A stretch of 64,000 nt of DNA from Limisphaerales bacterium (GCA_009773355.1 WRPG01000001.1:62001-126000), one strand, 5' to 3'; counted from the first letter of the stretch, positions 45,093 through 55,576 are shown. Notes: generated by a model from the sequence alone, not told the origin. Numbers and translations are program-made.

Positions 45093-46358
45093 ATGACCAA
45101 ACTGCTCCTCGCTTTCGCGCTCATCACCACCGCCTCCGCCTCCACGCCTGACTGGCCGCAATGGCGCGGCCCCAAACAGGACGGCATCTCGCCGGAGAAA
45201 GGCCTGCTGAAGGACTGGCCCAGCGACGGCCCGCCGCTGGCGTGGCGCACCAAGGGCGTGGGCGGCGGCTACTCCAGCGTGTCCATTGCCAACGGCCGAA
45301 TCTTCACGCTGGGCAAGCGCAACCGCGACGGCGTCAACGGCGTGTTCGTCACCGCGCTCAACCTCGCCGATGGCAGCGAGGCCTGGGCCACCGCCATCAC
45401 CACCGGCAACGCCCCCAGCCCGAACGGCACGCCCACGGTGGACGGCAAGCTCCTCTACGCCGTCGGCAACAACGGCGACCTCGCCTGCCTTGAAACCGAC
45501 ACGGGCAAGCTCGTGTGGAAGAAGAGCTACGCCGCCGACTTCGGCGGCAAGTGCATGTCTGGTTGGGGCTACAGCGAGTCCCCGCTCGTGGACGGCGACC
45601 GCCTGATCGTCGTGCCCGGCGCGTCGGATGCCGGCATCGCCGCACTCAACAAGAAGACCGGCGCGGTCATCTGGAAATCCGAAGTGCCCGACATCGGCCG
45701 CGCGGGCAAGGACGGCGCGGGCTACACGGGCGTTGTCATCTCGCAGGGCGCGGGTGTGAAGCAATACGTCACCCTCACCGGGCGCGGCCTCGTGGGCGTG
45801 CGCGCCAGTGACGGCAAGTTCCTCTGGGGCTACAACCGCATTGCCAACGGCACCGCCGACATCCCCACGCCCATCGTCAAGGGTGACTACGTTTTCGGCT
45901 CCAGTGGCTACGGCGACGGTGGCACGGCGCTCGTGAAGCTTGTGAAGGACGGCGCAGGCGTGAAGGCCGAGGAAGTCTATTACCTCAAGGCTGGCGAGCT
46001 GCAAAACCACCACGGCGGCATGATTCTCCTCGGCGACCATGTTTACCTGGGCCACGGCCACAACAACGGCTTCCCCACCTGTGTCGAGCTGATGACCGGC
46101 AAAGTCGTCTGGGGCAAGGAGCGCGGACCCGGCAGCGGCTCGGCGGCGATTCTGATGGCGGATGGCCACCTCTACTTCCGCTACGAGGACGCGGTGATGG
46201 CGCTCATCGAGGCGACGCCCAAAGGCTACAACTTGAAAAGCTCCTTCACCCTCGCCAGCAAGAACGGCAAGAGCTGGCCGCACCCCGTCATCCACAACGG
46301 CAAGCTCTACCTCCGCGACCAGGACAACCTCCTCTGCTACGACGTGAAGGCGAAGTAA
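45093..46358 (+). CDS. secreted PQQ-like beta-propeller protein, paralogue
   Basis: 421 residues, signal peptide, entry motif [20 protein letters not shown] and conserved phrases shared with the upstream gene ([35 protein letters not shown]). The two proteins may form a pair or act on different partners. Confidence 0.83.
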   Translation: MTKLLLAFALITTASASTPDWPQWRGPKQDGISPEKGLLKDWPSDGPPLAWRTKGVGGGYSSVSIANGRIFTLGKRNRDGVNGVFVTALNLADGSEAWATAITTGNAPSPNGTPTVDGKLLYAVGNNGDLACLETDTGKLVWKKSYAADFGGKCMSGWGYSESPLVDGDRLIVVPGASDAGIAALNKKTGAVIWKSEVPDIGRAGKDGAGYTGVVISQGAGVKQYVTLTGRGLVGVRASDGKFLWGYNRIANGTADIPTPIVKGDYVFGSSGYGDGGTALVKLVKDGAGVKAEEVYYLKAGELQNHHGGMILLGDHVYLGHGHNNGFPTCVELMTGKVVWGKERGPGSGSAAILMADGHLYFRYEDAVMALIEATPKGYNLKSSFTLASKNGKSWPHPVIHNGKLYLRDQDNLLCYDVKAK

Positions 46359-46381
46359 GCCAGAGTGTTAGCGAGAGAGAC

Positions 46382-46675
46382 ATGGAGCAGGCAGACCCAA
46401 TCGAAACCGCAATGCGCCAGCTTTCGCCGCGCCGCTACTTTTGGCACGGCGAGCGGAAGCTTACCGTGGCATGTCTCATACGCACCTCCGATTGGAGACC
46501 GCTTAGGGCTGATTGGTGGCACGGCAAAGACGCATCAATCATCGGGGCGGATTTGGACGGAAACTTCTTTCTCCGGCACTGCGACGGAACAGTTCGCTAT
46601 TGGGACCATGGATTGAAAGCTGATGCACTGCTTGCGCCAAACGTCAGGGATTTTGTCGCTGGGCTTGTTGCTTGA
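46382..46675 (+). CDS. small SUKH-like protein fragment
   Basis: 97 residues, less GC-rich than the neighbours. The C-terminal half (GADLDGNFFLRHCDGTVRYWDH and DFVAGL) resembles the end of SMI1/KNR4 (SUKH) domains, which are often immunity proteins against contact-dependent toxins. The N-terminal half is too short for a whole domain, so it may be a short orphan immunity gene or a remnant. Confidence 0.5.
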   Translation: MEQADPIETAMRQLSPRRYFWHGERKLTVACLIRTSDWRPLRADWWHGKDASIIGADLDGNFFLRHCDGTVRYWDHGLKADALLAPNVRDFVAGLVA

Positions 46676-46718
46676 GAACCGTCGCCTACTACGGGATCAT
46701 ATACCGCCAACCAGATTT

Positions 46719-47435
46719 ATGAACCGCGCCAACATCCACATCAGTATTCTCCCCCTCTGTCTTGTTCTCGCCTGCGCCGCCTTGAACGCCGCCGACAGCC
46801 CGCCCACCCGCCTCCTCAACGGCAAGAACCTCGACGCCTTCACCGTGTTCATGAAGGACTCGGGCAACACCGATCCGGACAAGGTCTTCACCATGCGCGA
46901 CGGGATGCTTTACATCAGCGGCCAGCGCAACGGCTACCTCGCCACCAAGCACGAGTTCGCGAACTACCGGCTCGTGGCCGAGTTCAAGTGGGCCGGGAAG
47001 AACTGGCCGCCGCGCGACCAGAAGACCCGCAACAGCGGCATCTTCATCCACGCGCAGCCCGGCGACAGAATCATGCCGCAGTCCGTGGAGATTCAGCTTC
47101 AGGAAGGAGCCACCGGCGATGTCATCCCCATCAGCGGCGCGTCGCTCACGCAGGACGGCGAGACCAAGGCCAAGGGCCGCTTCGACCGGCCCGGACGCGA
47201 GCCGTTCAAGGACGTGCTGGGCTTCCGCGGCCCAAACGAAATCGAGAAACCCCATGGCGAGTGGAACACCGTCGAGATCGTCGCCGACGGCGACCGCCTC
47301 AAGGTCAGCGTCAACGGGAAGATCACGTTCGATGGCACCCGCACGGAGCCGGCCAAGGGCCGCATCCTCATCGAGTGCGCCTACGCCGAGATGTGGTGGC
47401 GCAAGTTCGACGTGCATCCGCTCACGAAGAAGTGA
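46719..47435 (+). CDS. secreted DUF1080 (3-keto-disaccharide hydrolase-like) protein
   Basis: 238 residues from ATG 46719 with a signal peptide ending near LNAAD. Family phrases: LLNGKNLDAFTVF, NYRLVAEFKWAG, NSGIFIHAQPGD, VEIQLQEG, GEWNTVEIVADGDRLKVSVNG. This is the DUF1080 lectin-like fold, several members of which hydrolyse 3-keto-glycosides. It is followed by a DUF1501 gene, a frequent neighbour. Confidence 0.87.
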   Translation: MNRANIHISILPLCLVLACAALNAADSPPTRLLNGKNLDAFTVFMKDSGNTDPDKVFTMRDGMLYISGQRNGYLATKHEFANYRLVAEFKWAGKNWPPRDQKTRNSGIFIHAQPGDRIMPQSVEIQLQEGATGDVIPISGASLTQDGETKAKGRFDRPGREPFKDVLGFRGPNEIEKPHGEWNTVEIVADGDRLKVSVNGKITFDGTRTEPAKGRILIECAYAEMWWRKFDVHPLTKK

Positions 47436-47535
47436 GCGTGGGTAGGCGGCGTCTGTCCCCAGCGCGCCCTACCGCAATTTCGTCCGCGACTGAACTCCCT
47501 TGAAGCCAGCGCGCCGGAAACCAGTCTGGTTTTCA

Positions 47536-48909
47536 ATGCCGAACGCGAAAGCCACTGCCGCCTCCCTGCTCGCGGCAAACCGCTTCTCCCGCCGCAGCTT
47601 CATGCGCGGCGTCGGGGCCTCGCTTTTCCCGCTGGCCGCCGGTTATTCCCACGCCGCCGGCATGGGACCGCTCCGCACCGGCAAGGCCAAGTCGGTCATC
47701 ATGATCTTCAACGGCGGTGCGCCGAGCCACCTGGACCTCTGGGACCCCAAGCCCGACGCCTCCGACGACGTGCGCGGCCCCTTCAAACCCATTCGCACCA
47801 ACGTCCCCGGCATCCACATCTCCGAGCTGCTCCCGCGCATGGCCAAGCGCATGGACAAGGTCGCGCTCATCCGCTCCGTCCATCATAAGCACAGCAGCCA
47901 CAACGGCGGCATGCACTGGGCCACTGTGGGCCGGCCCTACGTGGTGGACAGCACGCTCATCACGCCCAGCCGCACGGACATTCCCTGCTTCGGCACGCTC
48001 ATTGGCTGGCTCGCGCGTCGCGACGGCTACAGCAACGGCGTGCCGCCCTACGTCATCACGCCCTTCCCGCACTGCGACAGCAAAGTCTATCTCACGCCCG
48101 GCCAGTTCGGCGGCTGCCTCGGCGCGCGCTTCGACCCCTACGTGCTCGACGACGACCCCAACGGCGCGAACTTCAAGGTCCGCAACCTCGGCCTCGACGA
48201 CAGCCTGACGCCCGTGCGCTTTCAGGAACGACTCGGCCTGTTGCAGGAACTCACCGTCACCGCGCCCAAGCTCGCCTCGCCGCTCGCCGCCGAGATGGAT
48301 GTCTTCAACCAGCAGGCCGCCGACCTCCTCCACTCCGGCAAGGCCGCCAACGCCTTCGACCTCAACAAGGAACCCGCCTCCGTCCGCGAGCGCTACGGTC
48401 GCCACAGTTGGGGCCAGTCGCACCTCCTCGCGCGCCGGCTCATCGAGTCGGGCACCAAGTTCGTCTCCACGGTCAACGGCCCGAGCATCACCTGGGACAC
48501 GCACAAGGACAACTTCAACACGTTGAAGAACCGCCTCGTCCCGCCGATGGAGCAGGCCTACTGCGCGCTGCTCGACGACCTCGAAGAACGCGGCCTCCTC
48601 GACTCCACGCTCGTCATCTGGATGGGCGAGTTCGGGCGCACGCCCAAAATCAACACCGACATCGGGCGCGATCACTGGCCCGGCTGCTACAGCGTCCTGC
48701 TCGCCGGTGGCGGCATTCGCGGCGGCCAGCTTGTCGGGGCCTCCGACGCCATCGGCGCTTACCCGAAGGAACGCCCCATCAGCCCGGCGGACATCCACGC
48801 CACAGTGTATGCCGCGCTTGGCTACGACGCGCACAACATCCACTTCACCGCCTCGGATGGTCGTCCGGTGCCCGTCTGCGAGGGCACACCTATCAGCGAA
48901 CTGCTCTGA
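47536..48909 (+). CDS. DUF1501 family exported protein
   Basis: 457 residues. Tat motif SRRSFMRG near residues 13-20 is followed by a hydrophobic core. Characteristic phrases FNGGAPSHLDLWDPKP, WMGEFGRTPKIN and IGRDHWPGCYSVLLAGGG. Start at ATG 47536; an upstream ATG at 47500 is in frame. Second DUF1501 protein of the window. Confidence 0.88.
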   Translation: MPNAKATAASLLAANRFSRRSFMRGVGASLFPLAAGYSHAAGMGPLRTGKAKSVIMIFNGGAPSHLDLWDPKPDASDDVRGPFKPIRTNVPGIHISELLPRMAKRMDKVALIRSVHHKHSSHNGGMHWATVGRPYVVDSTLITPSRTDIPCFGTLIGWLARRDGYSNGVPPYVITPFPHCDSKVYLTPGQFGGCLGARFDPYVLDDDPNGANFKVRNLGLDDSLTPVRFQERLGLLQELTVTAPKLASPLAAEMDVFNQQAADLLHSGKAANAFDLNKEPASVRERYGRHSWGQSHLLARRLIESGTKFVSTVNGPSITWDTHKDNFNTLKNRLVPPMEQAYCALLDDLEERGLLDSTLVIWMGEFGRTPKINTDIGRDHWPGCYSVLLAGGGIRGGQLVGASDAIGAYPKERPISPADIHATVYAALGYDAHNIHFTASDGRPVPVCEGTPISELL

Positions 48910-48939
48910 CTTGGTGGGCGGCCTGAAGGCCGCTTCAGT

Positions 48940-50436
48940 TCATCCCTTCAGCTTCCGCTCCAGAATCTCGCCCACGAGGGCGGGGTTGGCTTTGCCTTTG
49001 GAGAGCTTCATCACCTGGCCTTTGAGTGAGTTGAGCGCGGCGAGCTTGCCGCCCCGGTAGTCGGCCACGGCGGCAGGGTTCGTGGCGAGAGCGTCGTCGC
49101 AGAATTTCTCGATGGCCCCGGTGTCGCTCACCTGCGCGAGGCCCTTGGCCTGCACGATGGCGGCGGGGGCGTGGCCGGTGTCGAACATTTCCGCGAAGAC
49201 GGTCTGCGCGGCGGAGCTGCTGATGGTCTTGGCCTCGACGAGGCCAACGAGGTCCAGCAGCGCGGTGGGCGGAAACTTGAGGTCGCTGAGGCCGGTGAGC
49301 TTTTGGTCGGCGGGTTCGAGGCCGAGGGCGGTTTGTTCCGTGGCTTCGCGGTTGTTGGTCTCGGCGAGGCGGGCCTGGAGGTTGTTGATGACCCAGTTGG
49401 CGACGGCCTTGGGGTTCTTGGCCTGCTTGGCGATGGTCTCGAAGTAGCCACCGAGCGGGACGTTGCTCTTGAAGACCTCGGCGTCGCCGGCGGGGAGCTG
49501 GTAATCGCGCATGAGGCGCTGCTTGCGCGTGAGCGGCAGCTCGACGAGGCGCGTGCGCACGGCGGCGATCCAGTCATCGGACGGCTGCATGGGCATGAGG
49601 TCCGGCTCGGGGAAGTAGCGGTAGTCGTGGGCGTGCTCCTTGGTCCGCATTTCCTCGGTGATGCCCGCGACGTCGTCCCAGCGGCGCGTGGATTGCACGA
49701 GCTTGCCGCCCTGGGAGACGACTTCGATCTGCCGGGCGATCTCATACTCCGCCGCGCGCCGCACGCCGGAGAAGCTGTTCATGTTCTTGATCTCGATCTT
49801 CGCGCCGAGGGCGGTGGTGCCCTTGGGGCGGACGCTGATGTTCACGTCGCAGCGGACCATGCCCTTCTCCATGTCGCAGTCGGAGATGCCGCCTTGGTGA
49901 AGAATCTCCGTGAGGGTGTTGAGATACGCGTAGGCCATGTCCGCGCTGGTGAGGTCCGGCTCGGAGACGATCTCGAGGAGCGGCACGCCGGCGCGGTTGA
50001 AGTCCACGCCGGAGTGGCGATCAAAGTGGGTCAGCTTGCCGACGTCCTCTTCCAGGTGCGCGCGCGTGATGCGGACACGGGCGAGGCCGTCGGTGGAGCC
50101 GGGGCCGGTGAACTCGAAGTCCACATGGCCGTTGGCCGTGCTGGGCTGGTCGTATTGGGTGAGCTGGTAGTTCTTCGAGGCGTCGGGGTAGAAGTAATTT
50201 TTCCGGTCGAACTTCGCGTGGCGCGGGATGGTGCAGTGGAGCAGCAGGCCGGTGAGCACGGTGAGGCGGAGGGCCTCCTCGTTGGGCACGGGCAGCACGC
50301 CGGGCATGCCGAGGCAGACGGGGCAGACGTTTGTGTTGGGCGGCGCGCCGAACGCGTTGGCGCAGCCGCACCACATCTTGGACTGGGTCTTGAGCTGGAC
50401 GTGCGTTTCGAGACCGATGACAGCTTCGTATTCCAT
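48940..50436 (-). CDS. gatB: Asp/Glu-tRNA(Asn/Gln) amidotransferase subunit B
   Basis: 498 residues, full length. Start MEYEAVIGLETHVQL, the zinc-site cysteines (MWCGCANAFG, CPVCLGMPG), FDRKNYFYPDASKNYQLTQYD, and the C-terminal YqeY-like tail domain. GatB amidates mis-charged tRNA as part of GatCAB; gatA and gatC are not in the window. Confidence 0.95.
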   Translation of the reverse strand: MEYEAVIGLETHVQLKTQSKMWCGCANAFGAPPNTNVCPVCLGMPGVLPVPNEEALRLTVLTGLLLHCTIPRHAKFDRKNYFYPDASKNYQLTQYDQPSTANGHVDFEFTGPGSTDGLARVRITRAHLEEDVGKLTHFDRHSGVDFNRAGVPLLEIVSEPDLTSADMAYAYLNTLTEILHQGGISDCDMEKGMVRCDVNISVRPKGTTALGAKIEIKNMNSFSGVRRAAEYEIARQIEVVSQGGKLVQSTRRWDDVAGITEEMRTKEHAHDYRYFPEPDLMPMQPSDDWIAAVRTRLVELPLTRKQRLMRDYQLPAGDAEVFKSNVPLGGYFETIAKQAKNPKAVANWVINNLQARLAETNNREATEQTALGLEPADQKLTGLSDLKFPPTALLDLVGLVEAKTISSSAAQTVFAEMFDTGHAPAAIVQAKGLAQVSDTGAIEKFCDDALATNPAAVADYRGGKLAALNSLKGQVMKLSKGKANPALVGEILERKLKG

Positions 50437-50477
50437 AAGGCGATGAAAGGTTATCTGCGGAGGGCGAGGCGGGGAAC

Positions 50478-50580
50478 TCAAAATCCCAAGCTCCAAATTC
50501 CAAAGAAGCTCCAACTGGCAAACACCAAGGCGCGCTCAATCCAGCATTGCTTGGAGCTTGGGATTTGGGTTTTGGAGCTT
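50478..50580. repeat. long inverted repeat, CCAAGCTCCAAATTCC family
   Basis: Arms CCCAAGCTCCAAATTCCAAA and a longer complement rich in TTGGAGCTT; same family as 40250-40376. Located between two minus-strand genes. Confidence 0.8.
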
Positions 50581-51367
50581 ACTTCCGGTTCTTGCTCCGC
50601 GCCTGCTCCAGCAGCCAGGCGTAAAGCGCGTCGGTGCCGTAGGCGTCGTCCCAGCAGTTGTGGCCGACGCCGGGATACTCGGTGTATTTGGCGTTCGCGC
50701 CGGCCTTGGTGAGCGCCTCCTGCATCTCGCGATTGCCTTTCACGGTCGGCTCCCGGTCCTTGTCGCCGCAGAAGTTCCAGATGGGCAGGCGCGCGGCGGC
50801 GAACTTGCTCGCGTTCGCCAGTTCGGGGCGCGAGCACATCGGCACGATGGCGGCCCACGCGGATGGATCCTTGGCCGCAATGCTCCAAGTGCCGCTGCCG
50901 CCCATCGAGAGGCCGGTGAGATACACGCGGTCGGGGTCGGTGCCGAACTCGGCCTGCGTCTGCTTGAGCATGGCGAGCGCCCATTGAGCGTCAGGGCCGT
51001 TGGCGAGCCAGTTGGAGCCGGTGCGGCACTGCGGGATGACCGTTACGAACGGGAACGTGCCCTTGCGTTTCCAGATGGCGGGGCCAAGGCCAACCATGAT
51101 CTGGTCAATGTTGTTGTTGCCGCGTTCACCCGCGCCGTGGAGAAAGAGCATGACCGGCAGCTTGCTGCCCGGCTCGAACTTGCTTGGCACGAAGATGACG
51201 AACGGGTGCTTCTTCCCCTCCACATCGGTGAACACGCGGTTCAGGAAGCCGCGTGGCGGAGCGGCCTTGGCGGCGGATGGGACTGAGGACTTGCTGGCCG
51301 AAGCGCAACCGGTGACTGCGGCGAGACCAATTGCGGCGAACGCAACACGAAGTGAAACAGGCATCAT
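50579..51367 (-). CDS. lipoprotein esterase, PHB-depolymerase-like
   Basis: 262 residues with lipobox VTGC near residue 21. Alpha/beta hydrolase with oxyanion region LFLHGAGERG, nucleophile GLSMGGSG, Asp in NFCGDKD and His in GVGHNCW. Similar to secreted phospholipase/carboxylesterase or polyhydroxybutyrate depolymerase-like proteins. Substrate unknown. Two adjacent ATGs (51367, 51364). Confidence 0.82.
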   Translation of the reverse strand: MMPVSLRVAFAAIGLAAVTGCASASKSSVPSAAKAAPPRGFLNRVFTDVEGKKHPFVIFVPSKFEPGSKLPVMLFLHGAGERGNNNIDQIMVGLGPAIWKRKGTFPFVTVIPQCRTGSNWLANGPDAQWALAMLKQTQAEFGTDPDRVYLTGLSMGGSGTWSIAAKDPSAWAAIVPMCSRPELANASKFAAARLPIWNFCGDKDREPTVKGNREMQEALTKAGANAKYTEYPGVGHNCWDDAYGTDALYAWLLEQARSKNRK

Positions 51368-51441
51368 GCTTCGGACGCTGACCGAGCCGCCCCGCCGGGG
51401 CAAGGCGGAAGAGCTTCGCGGGCCGTAAGGCAGTCTGCCGT

Positions 51442-52482
51442 TCAGTGCTTGAGCAAGGCCTCGACGCGCTGGTCGAACTTCGCCTGGAGCCTCGCCTGCA
51501 CGTCGTTGTTCTTCTTGGCCTCGAAGACGGCGGCGGCGGCCTCGAACTCGCCGCCGGGCTTGATGAGCGCCTTCACTTCCTCGGCGTAGGCAGCGGAGAG
51601 GACGGCGTCGAGAGACTTGCCTTCCTTGGTGGCGCGGGCCGCGAGTTGTTCCCGCTGGCGCAAGGATAGCTTGGCTGTCGCCTGAAATGACTTCCCCTGC
51701 CCCGCATCGAAGCGCACGCGGACGCTGCCGGCTCCGGGAATCTCCTGCCATGCGGCCTCGGCCTTCTTCAACTGCGCCGCGCCCAGTCCAAACGCCTGCA
51801 AGACGCCGCGGGCCATGAGCTGGTCGCCGGGGGGAGCCATGTGAACGCCGTCAGAGGTCAACTGCCGGCCCGGTTTGCCGGTCGTGTTCGGGTGCGCCTT
51901 GATGGCGGATTCAAACATCCCGTAGAGGTCCGCGAGCGGGGCCTTGCGTTCCCTCGCGAGGTTGCGGAGGAACTCGTTGTAGGGCGCGAGCTTCTTGTTG
52001 TTCTCGGCGTCCAGTTCCTCGCTGATGACGGTGGCGGTGAGGACGACGACCTTCGTGCCGGCGGTGGCGCACTGGTCGAGGATGGCGGTGATGTTCTGCT
52101 TATATTGGTCCAGCGGGATGCCGCGCGCGCCGTGCCACACGTCGTTGACGCCGCAGCTCAGGGTCATCCAGTCGGGCTTCTTGTCGAGCGCGTCCTTCTT
52201 AAGCCGCGCCAGCATCTGGTCAGACTTGTGACCGCTGATGCCGGCGGGGACGGGCGTGACCTTGACGCCATTCGCTTCCAGCCCGGCGACGATGAGCCGC
52301 ACGTAGCCGCCGGGATTGCCCCAGCCGCCCGCCGTGATGGAGTCGCCCATGAACGCGACCTTCTGGCCGTCCTTGACGAGGATTTCCGCCTGCGCCGGCA
52401 GGAGAGCACCGCTCAACAGTGCGGTGACAGCGAAAGCTGCGAGCGAAGGGCAAAGTGGGGAACTACGTTTGCGTGTTTGCAT
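51442..52482 (-). CDS. secreted SGNH-type hydrolase
   Basis: 346 residues, signal peptide ending near PAQAE. SGNH blocks FMGDSITAGGWG (Ser), GISGHKSDQ (Gly), CGVNDVWHG (Asn) and DGVHMAPPGD (Asp, His). Probably a carbohydrate esterase or lipase acting outside the cytoplasm. The C-terminal 110 residues are an extra alpha-helical, charged region with no known domain. Confidence 0.84.
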   Translation of the reverse strand: MQTRKRSSPLCPSLAAFAVTALLSGALLPAQAEILVKDGQKVAFMGDSITAGGWGNPGGYVRLIVAGLEANGVKVTPVPAGISGHKSDQMLARLKKDALDKKPDWMTLSCGVNDVWHGARGIPLDQYKQNITAILDQCATAGTKVVVLTATVISEELDAENNKKLAPYNEFLRNLARERKAPLADLYGMFESAIKAHPNTTGKPGRQLTSDGVHMAPPGDQLMARGVLQAFGLGAAQLKKAEAAWQEIPGAGSVRVRFDAGQGKSFQATAKLSLRQREQLAARATKEGKSLDAVLSAAYAEEVKALIKPGGEFEAAAAVFEAKKNNDVQARLQAKFDQRVEALLKH

Positions 52483-52550
52483 TGGCGCGATTACCGCCGC
52501 TCCTCCGGATGGATGCAAGGTAAAGCTGGTCATCGCTCCAGCCGCTCGGC

Positions 52551-52620
52551 CGGAGCGCAGGTGTCCAACCTGCGTGTTGGACCACGGGCAGCTTCACGCA
52601 GGTTGGACACCTGCGCTCCG
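52551..52620. repeat. intergenic inverted repeat, GGAGCGCAGGTGTCC family
   Basis: Perfect arms CGGAGCGCAGGTGTCCAACC and complement ending CTGCGCTCCG. Same family as 43206-43273. Confidence 0.88.
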
Positions 52621-52627
52621 CTTGCGC

Positions 52628-54073
52628 TTACGCCAGCGCCCGCTGATAAACCTTCTCGTATTCCGCCGTCGTGCGGCCCCACGAGAAATCGGCCGTCATG
52701 GCGTTCTTGCGCATCTGGGCGAACAACTCCGGCGTCCGGTAGAGCACATGCGCCTTGCGGATCGCACCGGCGAGGGCGCGCGAGGTGAAGTCGGTGAACT
52801 TGATGCCGTCGGCCAGCGTGTCGTCCTCGGTGAGGTCCACCACGGAGTCGTCCAGCCCGCCGGTGCGGCGCACGATGGGAATCGCGCCGTAACGCAACGA
52901 ATACATCTGGTTCAGTCCGCATGGCTCGAACCGCGACGGCATCAGGAAGAAGTCGCAACCCGCCTCGATGCGGTGCGAGAGCGCGTGGTCGTAGCCGATG
53001 CGCGCGATGGCCTTGGTTGGGTAGCGGCGCGAAAGGTTCTGGTAGCCGCGTTGCAGGTTCGGGTCGCCGCTGCCGAGGATGACGAACTGCATGTCCGTCG
53101 CGAGCATCTCCTCGAGCGCGGCGAGCAGGATGTCCATGCCCTTCTGGTCCGCGAGGCGCGTGACGGTGGCGAAGAGCGGCACATCGGCGCGCACGGGCAG
53201 GCCGAGTTCGCGCTGAAGGTCGGCCTTGCTCGCGGCCTTGCCCGCCATTTTGCGGAAGGAATACGGATGGCGCAGATGCAGGTTCCGGTGCGTGTTCCAC
53301 TCGTCGTAGTCCACGCCGTTGAGGATGCCGACCAGCCTGCCCTGCCGCGCGCGGAGCACGGGGTCGAGGCCGCAGCCGTAGGCTTCGGTGCAAATCTCGC
53401 GGGCGTAGCGCGGGCTGACGGTGGTGAGGAAGTCGGAGTAAATGATGGCCGCCTTGAGGCAGTTCAGGTTCTTGTAAAACTCCACTCCCGTCGGCGCGAA
53501 GTAATCCAGCGGCAGGTTGGTGAACGCGAACGTGCTGCCCATGAAGCCGCCCTGATACGCGAGGTTGTGAATCGTCAGCACGCTGCGCGGCGCGCGCCAG
53601 CCGGTGCGGTGCGCCTCGTGTCGCAAAAGCACCGGCACCAACCCGACCTGCCAGTCGTGGAGATGGACGATGTCGAACGGGCCGAATGGCTGGAGGTGCG
53701 CGAGCTGCACGACCGCCTTCGAGAAGAAGATGAAGCGCTGCGGGTTGTCGGGGTAGTCGGTGTTGTTCTCGCCGTAGAGCGCGAGCCGGTCGAAGTAACC
53801 CGGCTGGTCCACGAAATACACCGTGAGCCGCTGGTTCAAGCGCAGCTCGGACACGCCGGCGGAAACCCGCGTGTCGCCGAGCGGCACATCCAGCCGCAGG
53901 TCAGTAGGCTTGATGTCCGTGAACCGTCCCCGGATGCCGCGATACAGCGGCGTGACGATGGCGACCTCGTGTCCCGCTGCCGCTAGCGCCTTGCCCAGCG
54001 CGCCGACCATGTCGGCCAGCCCACCCGTCTTGGAGAACGGGTGAACTTCGCTGCTGGCGAGGAGAATCTTCAT
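52628..54073 (-). CDS. glgA: glycogen synthase
   Basis: 481 residues, GT5 type. ADP-glucose site KTGGLADM at 15-22, HLHDWQ, and the C-terminal EPCGLNQMYSLRYGAIPIVRRTGGL motif are intact. It makes alpha-1,4-glucan from ADP-glucose. No other glg gene is adjacent. Confidence 0.94.
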   Translation of the reverse strand: MKILLASSEVHPFSKTGGLADMVGALGKALAAAGHEVAIVTPLYRGIRGRFTDIKPTDLRLDVPLGDTRVSAGVSELRLNQRLTVYFVDQPGYFDRLALYGENNTDYPDNPQRFIFFSKAVVQLAHLQPFGPFDIVHLHDWQVGLVPVLLRHEAHRTGWRAPRSVLTIHNLAYQGGFMGSTFAFTNLPLDYFAPTGVEFYKNLNCLKAAIIYSDFLTTVSPRYAREICTEAYGCGLDPVLRARQGRLVGILNGVDYDEWNTHRNLHLRHPYSFRKMAGKAASKADLQRELGLPVRADVPLFATVTRLADQKGMDILLAALEEMLATDMQFVILGSGDPNLQRGYQNLSRRYPTKAIARIGYDHALSHRIEAGCDFFLMPSRFEPCGLNQMYSLRYGAIPIVRRTGGLDDSVVDLTEDDTLADGIKFTDFTSRALAGAIRKAHVLYRTPELFAQMRKNAMTADFSWGRTTAEYEKVYQRALA

Positions 54074-54081
54074 GCGGGGGA

Positions 54082-54167
54082 AACCACGAATGAACACGAA
54101 TGAACACGAATGCAAAGTGGCCCTGAAGCGCCGCCCAATTCGTGTCTATTCGTGTCCATTCGTGGTT
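54082..54167. repeat. inverted repeat, ACCACGAATGAACACGAATG family
   Basis: Arms with internal 10-11 bp periodicity (GAATGAACAC) and complement ATTCGTGTCCATTCGTGGTT between glgA and serS. Related in design to 24126-24223. Confidence 0.82.
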
Positions 54168-54172
54168 AAGGC

Positions 54173-55477
54173 TTAAGCCGTGATTTTATCCGCACCGCGC
54201 AGATACGGGCGCAGCGGCTCCGGTATCAGCACGCTGCCGTCCGCCTGCTGATACGTCTCGATGAGCGCGACGAAGAGGCGAGCGAGCGCGGTGCCGGAAC
54301 CGTTGAGCAGGTGCGGGAATTTGTTGTTCCCGTCGGCGTCCTTGTAGCGGAGGTTCATGCGGCGGGCTTGAAACTCGTCGGTGTTGGAGCAGCTCGACAC
54401 TTCGAGGTAGGCGTTCTGGCCGGGAGCCCAGACTTCGATGTCGTAGGTCTTCGCGCTCGCGAACCCCATGTCGCCGGTGCAGAGCAGCACGATGCGATAG
54501 TGCAGGCCGAGGAGTTGCAGCACCTTCTCCGCGTTCGCGAGCATCTTCTCCAGCTCGTCGTAGCCATGTTCGAGCTTCACGACCTTCACCAGCTCCACCT
54601 TGTCGAACTGATGCACGCGAATCATCCCGCGCGTGCCGACGCCCGCCGCGCCCGCCTCCGCGCGGAAGCACGGGCTGTAGGCGCAGTAGTAAATAGGGAG
54701 CTGGCTGGCCGGCAGAATTTCCTCGCGATGGATGTTCGCGACCGGTGCCTCGGCGGTGGGGAGCAAATACAGCTTGTCCAGCGTGCTCTCATCGAGGCCC
54801 TCGCGCACCGCGTAAGCCTGGTCCTCGAACTTCGGAAACTGTCCCACGCCCACCATGCAATCGCGGCTCACGATATGCGGCGGCGCGACTTCCGTGTAGC
54901 CGTGCTGCGTCGTGTGCAGGTCGAGGAGGAACTGAATGAGCGCCCGCTCCAGCCGCGCGCCCCAGTTCGTGTAGAGCAGGAAGCCGCTGCCCGAGAGCTT
55001 CGCGCCACGGTGGAAGTCCACGAGCTTGAGCGACTCGCACAACTCGACGTGCGACTTGGGTTTGAAAGCAAACTCGGGCTTCGCGCCCCAGTGCTTCACC
55101 TCCGGGTTGTCGGCGCTGGACTTGCCCAGTGGCACGCTCGCGTGCGGCGGATTCGGCAAACGGATGAGAATGCCGTCGCGCGCGGCCTCGGTCTCGGCGG
55201 CGGACTTGTCCAGCGCGGTGATCTGGTCGCCAAGCGTGCGGGTCTCGGCCTTCTTCGCCTCGGCCTCGGCGAGCTTCTTCTGGCCCATGAGCGCGCCGAT
55301 CTCCTTGGAGACCTTGTTGCGGAGTGCCTTCAAGTCCTCAACCTGCTTGAGCGCGTGCCGCCGCTGTTCGTCGAGCTGGAGCACCTCGTCAATCTTCGCG
55401 TCGTCCCCGCCGTTGCGCGCCGCGAGCCGCTGCTTCACCAGCTCGGGCTGCTCCCGAATCCATTTGATGTCAATCAC
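54173..55477 (-). CDS. serS: serine--tRNA ligase
   Basis: 434 residues. Starts at GTG 55477 ([15 protein letters not shown]), N-terminal coiled-coil arm, class II motif 2 ([28 protein letters not shown] region) and motif 3 ([18 protein letters not shown]). The ATG-initiated longer frame to 55543 overlaps upstream DNA without similarity to the family. Confidence 0.95.
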   Translation of the reverse strand: MIDIKWIREQPELVKQRLAARNGGDDAKIDEVLQLDEQRRHALKQVEDLKALRNKVSKEIGALMGQKKLAEAEAKKAETRTLGDQITALDKSAAETEAARDGILIRLPNPPHASVPLGKSSADNPEVKHWGAKPEFAFKPKSHVELCESLKLVDFHRGAKLSGSGFLLYTNWGARLERALIQFLLDLHTTQHGYTEVAPPHIVSRDCMVGVGQFPKFEDQAYAVREGLDESTLDKLYLLPTAEAPVANIHREEILPASQLPIYYCAYSPCFRAEAGAAGVGTRGMIRVHQFDKVELVKVVKLEHGYDELEKMLANAEKVLQLLGLHYRIVLLCTGDMGFASAKTYDIEVWAPGQNAYLEVSSCSNTDEFQARRMNLRYKDADGNNKFPHLLNGSGTALARLFVALIETYQQADGSVLIPEPLRPYLRGADKITA

Positions 55478-55576
55478 GCGGGAGGTTGTAGGGAAGCGGC
55501 GGCGGAGCGGCAAGCGGAGAAGCGGAGAATGGGCTTGCGCCACGAGGCGTTCAGCCTAGTTTTTCCCTCGTTCGCC

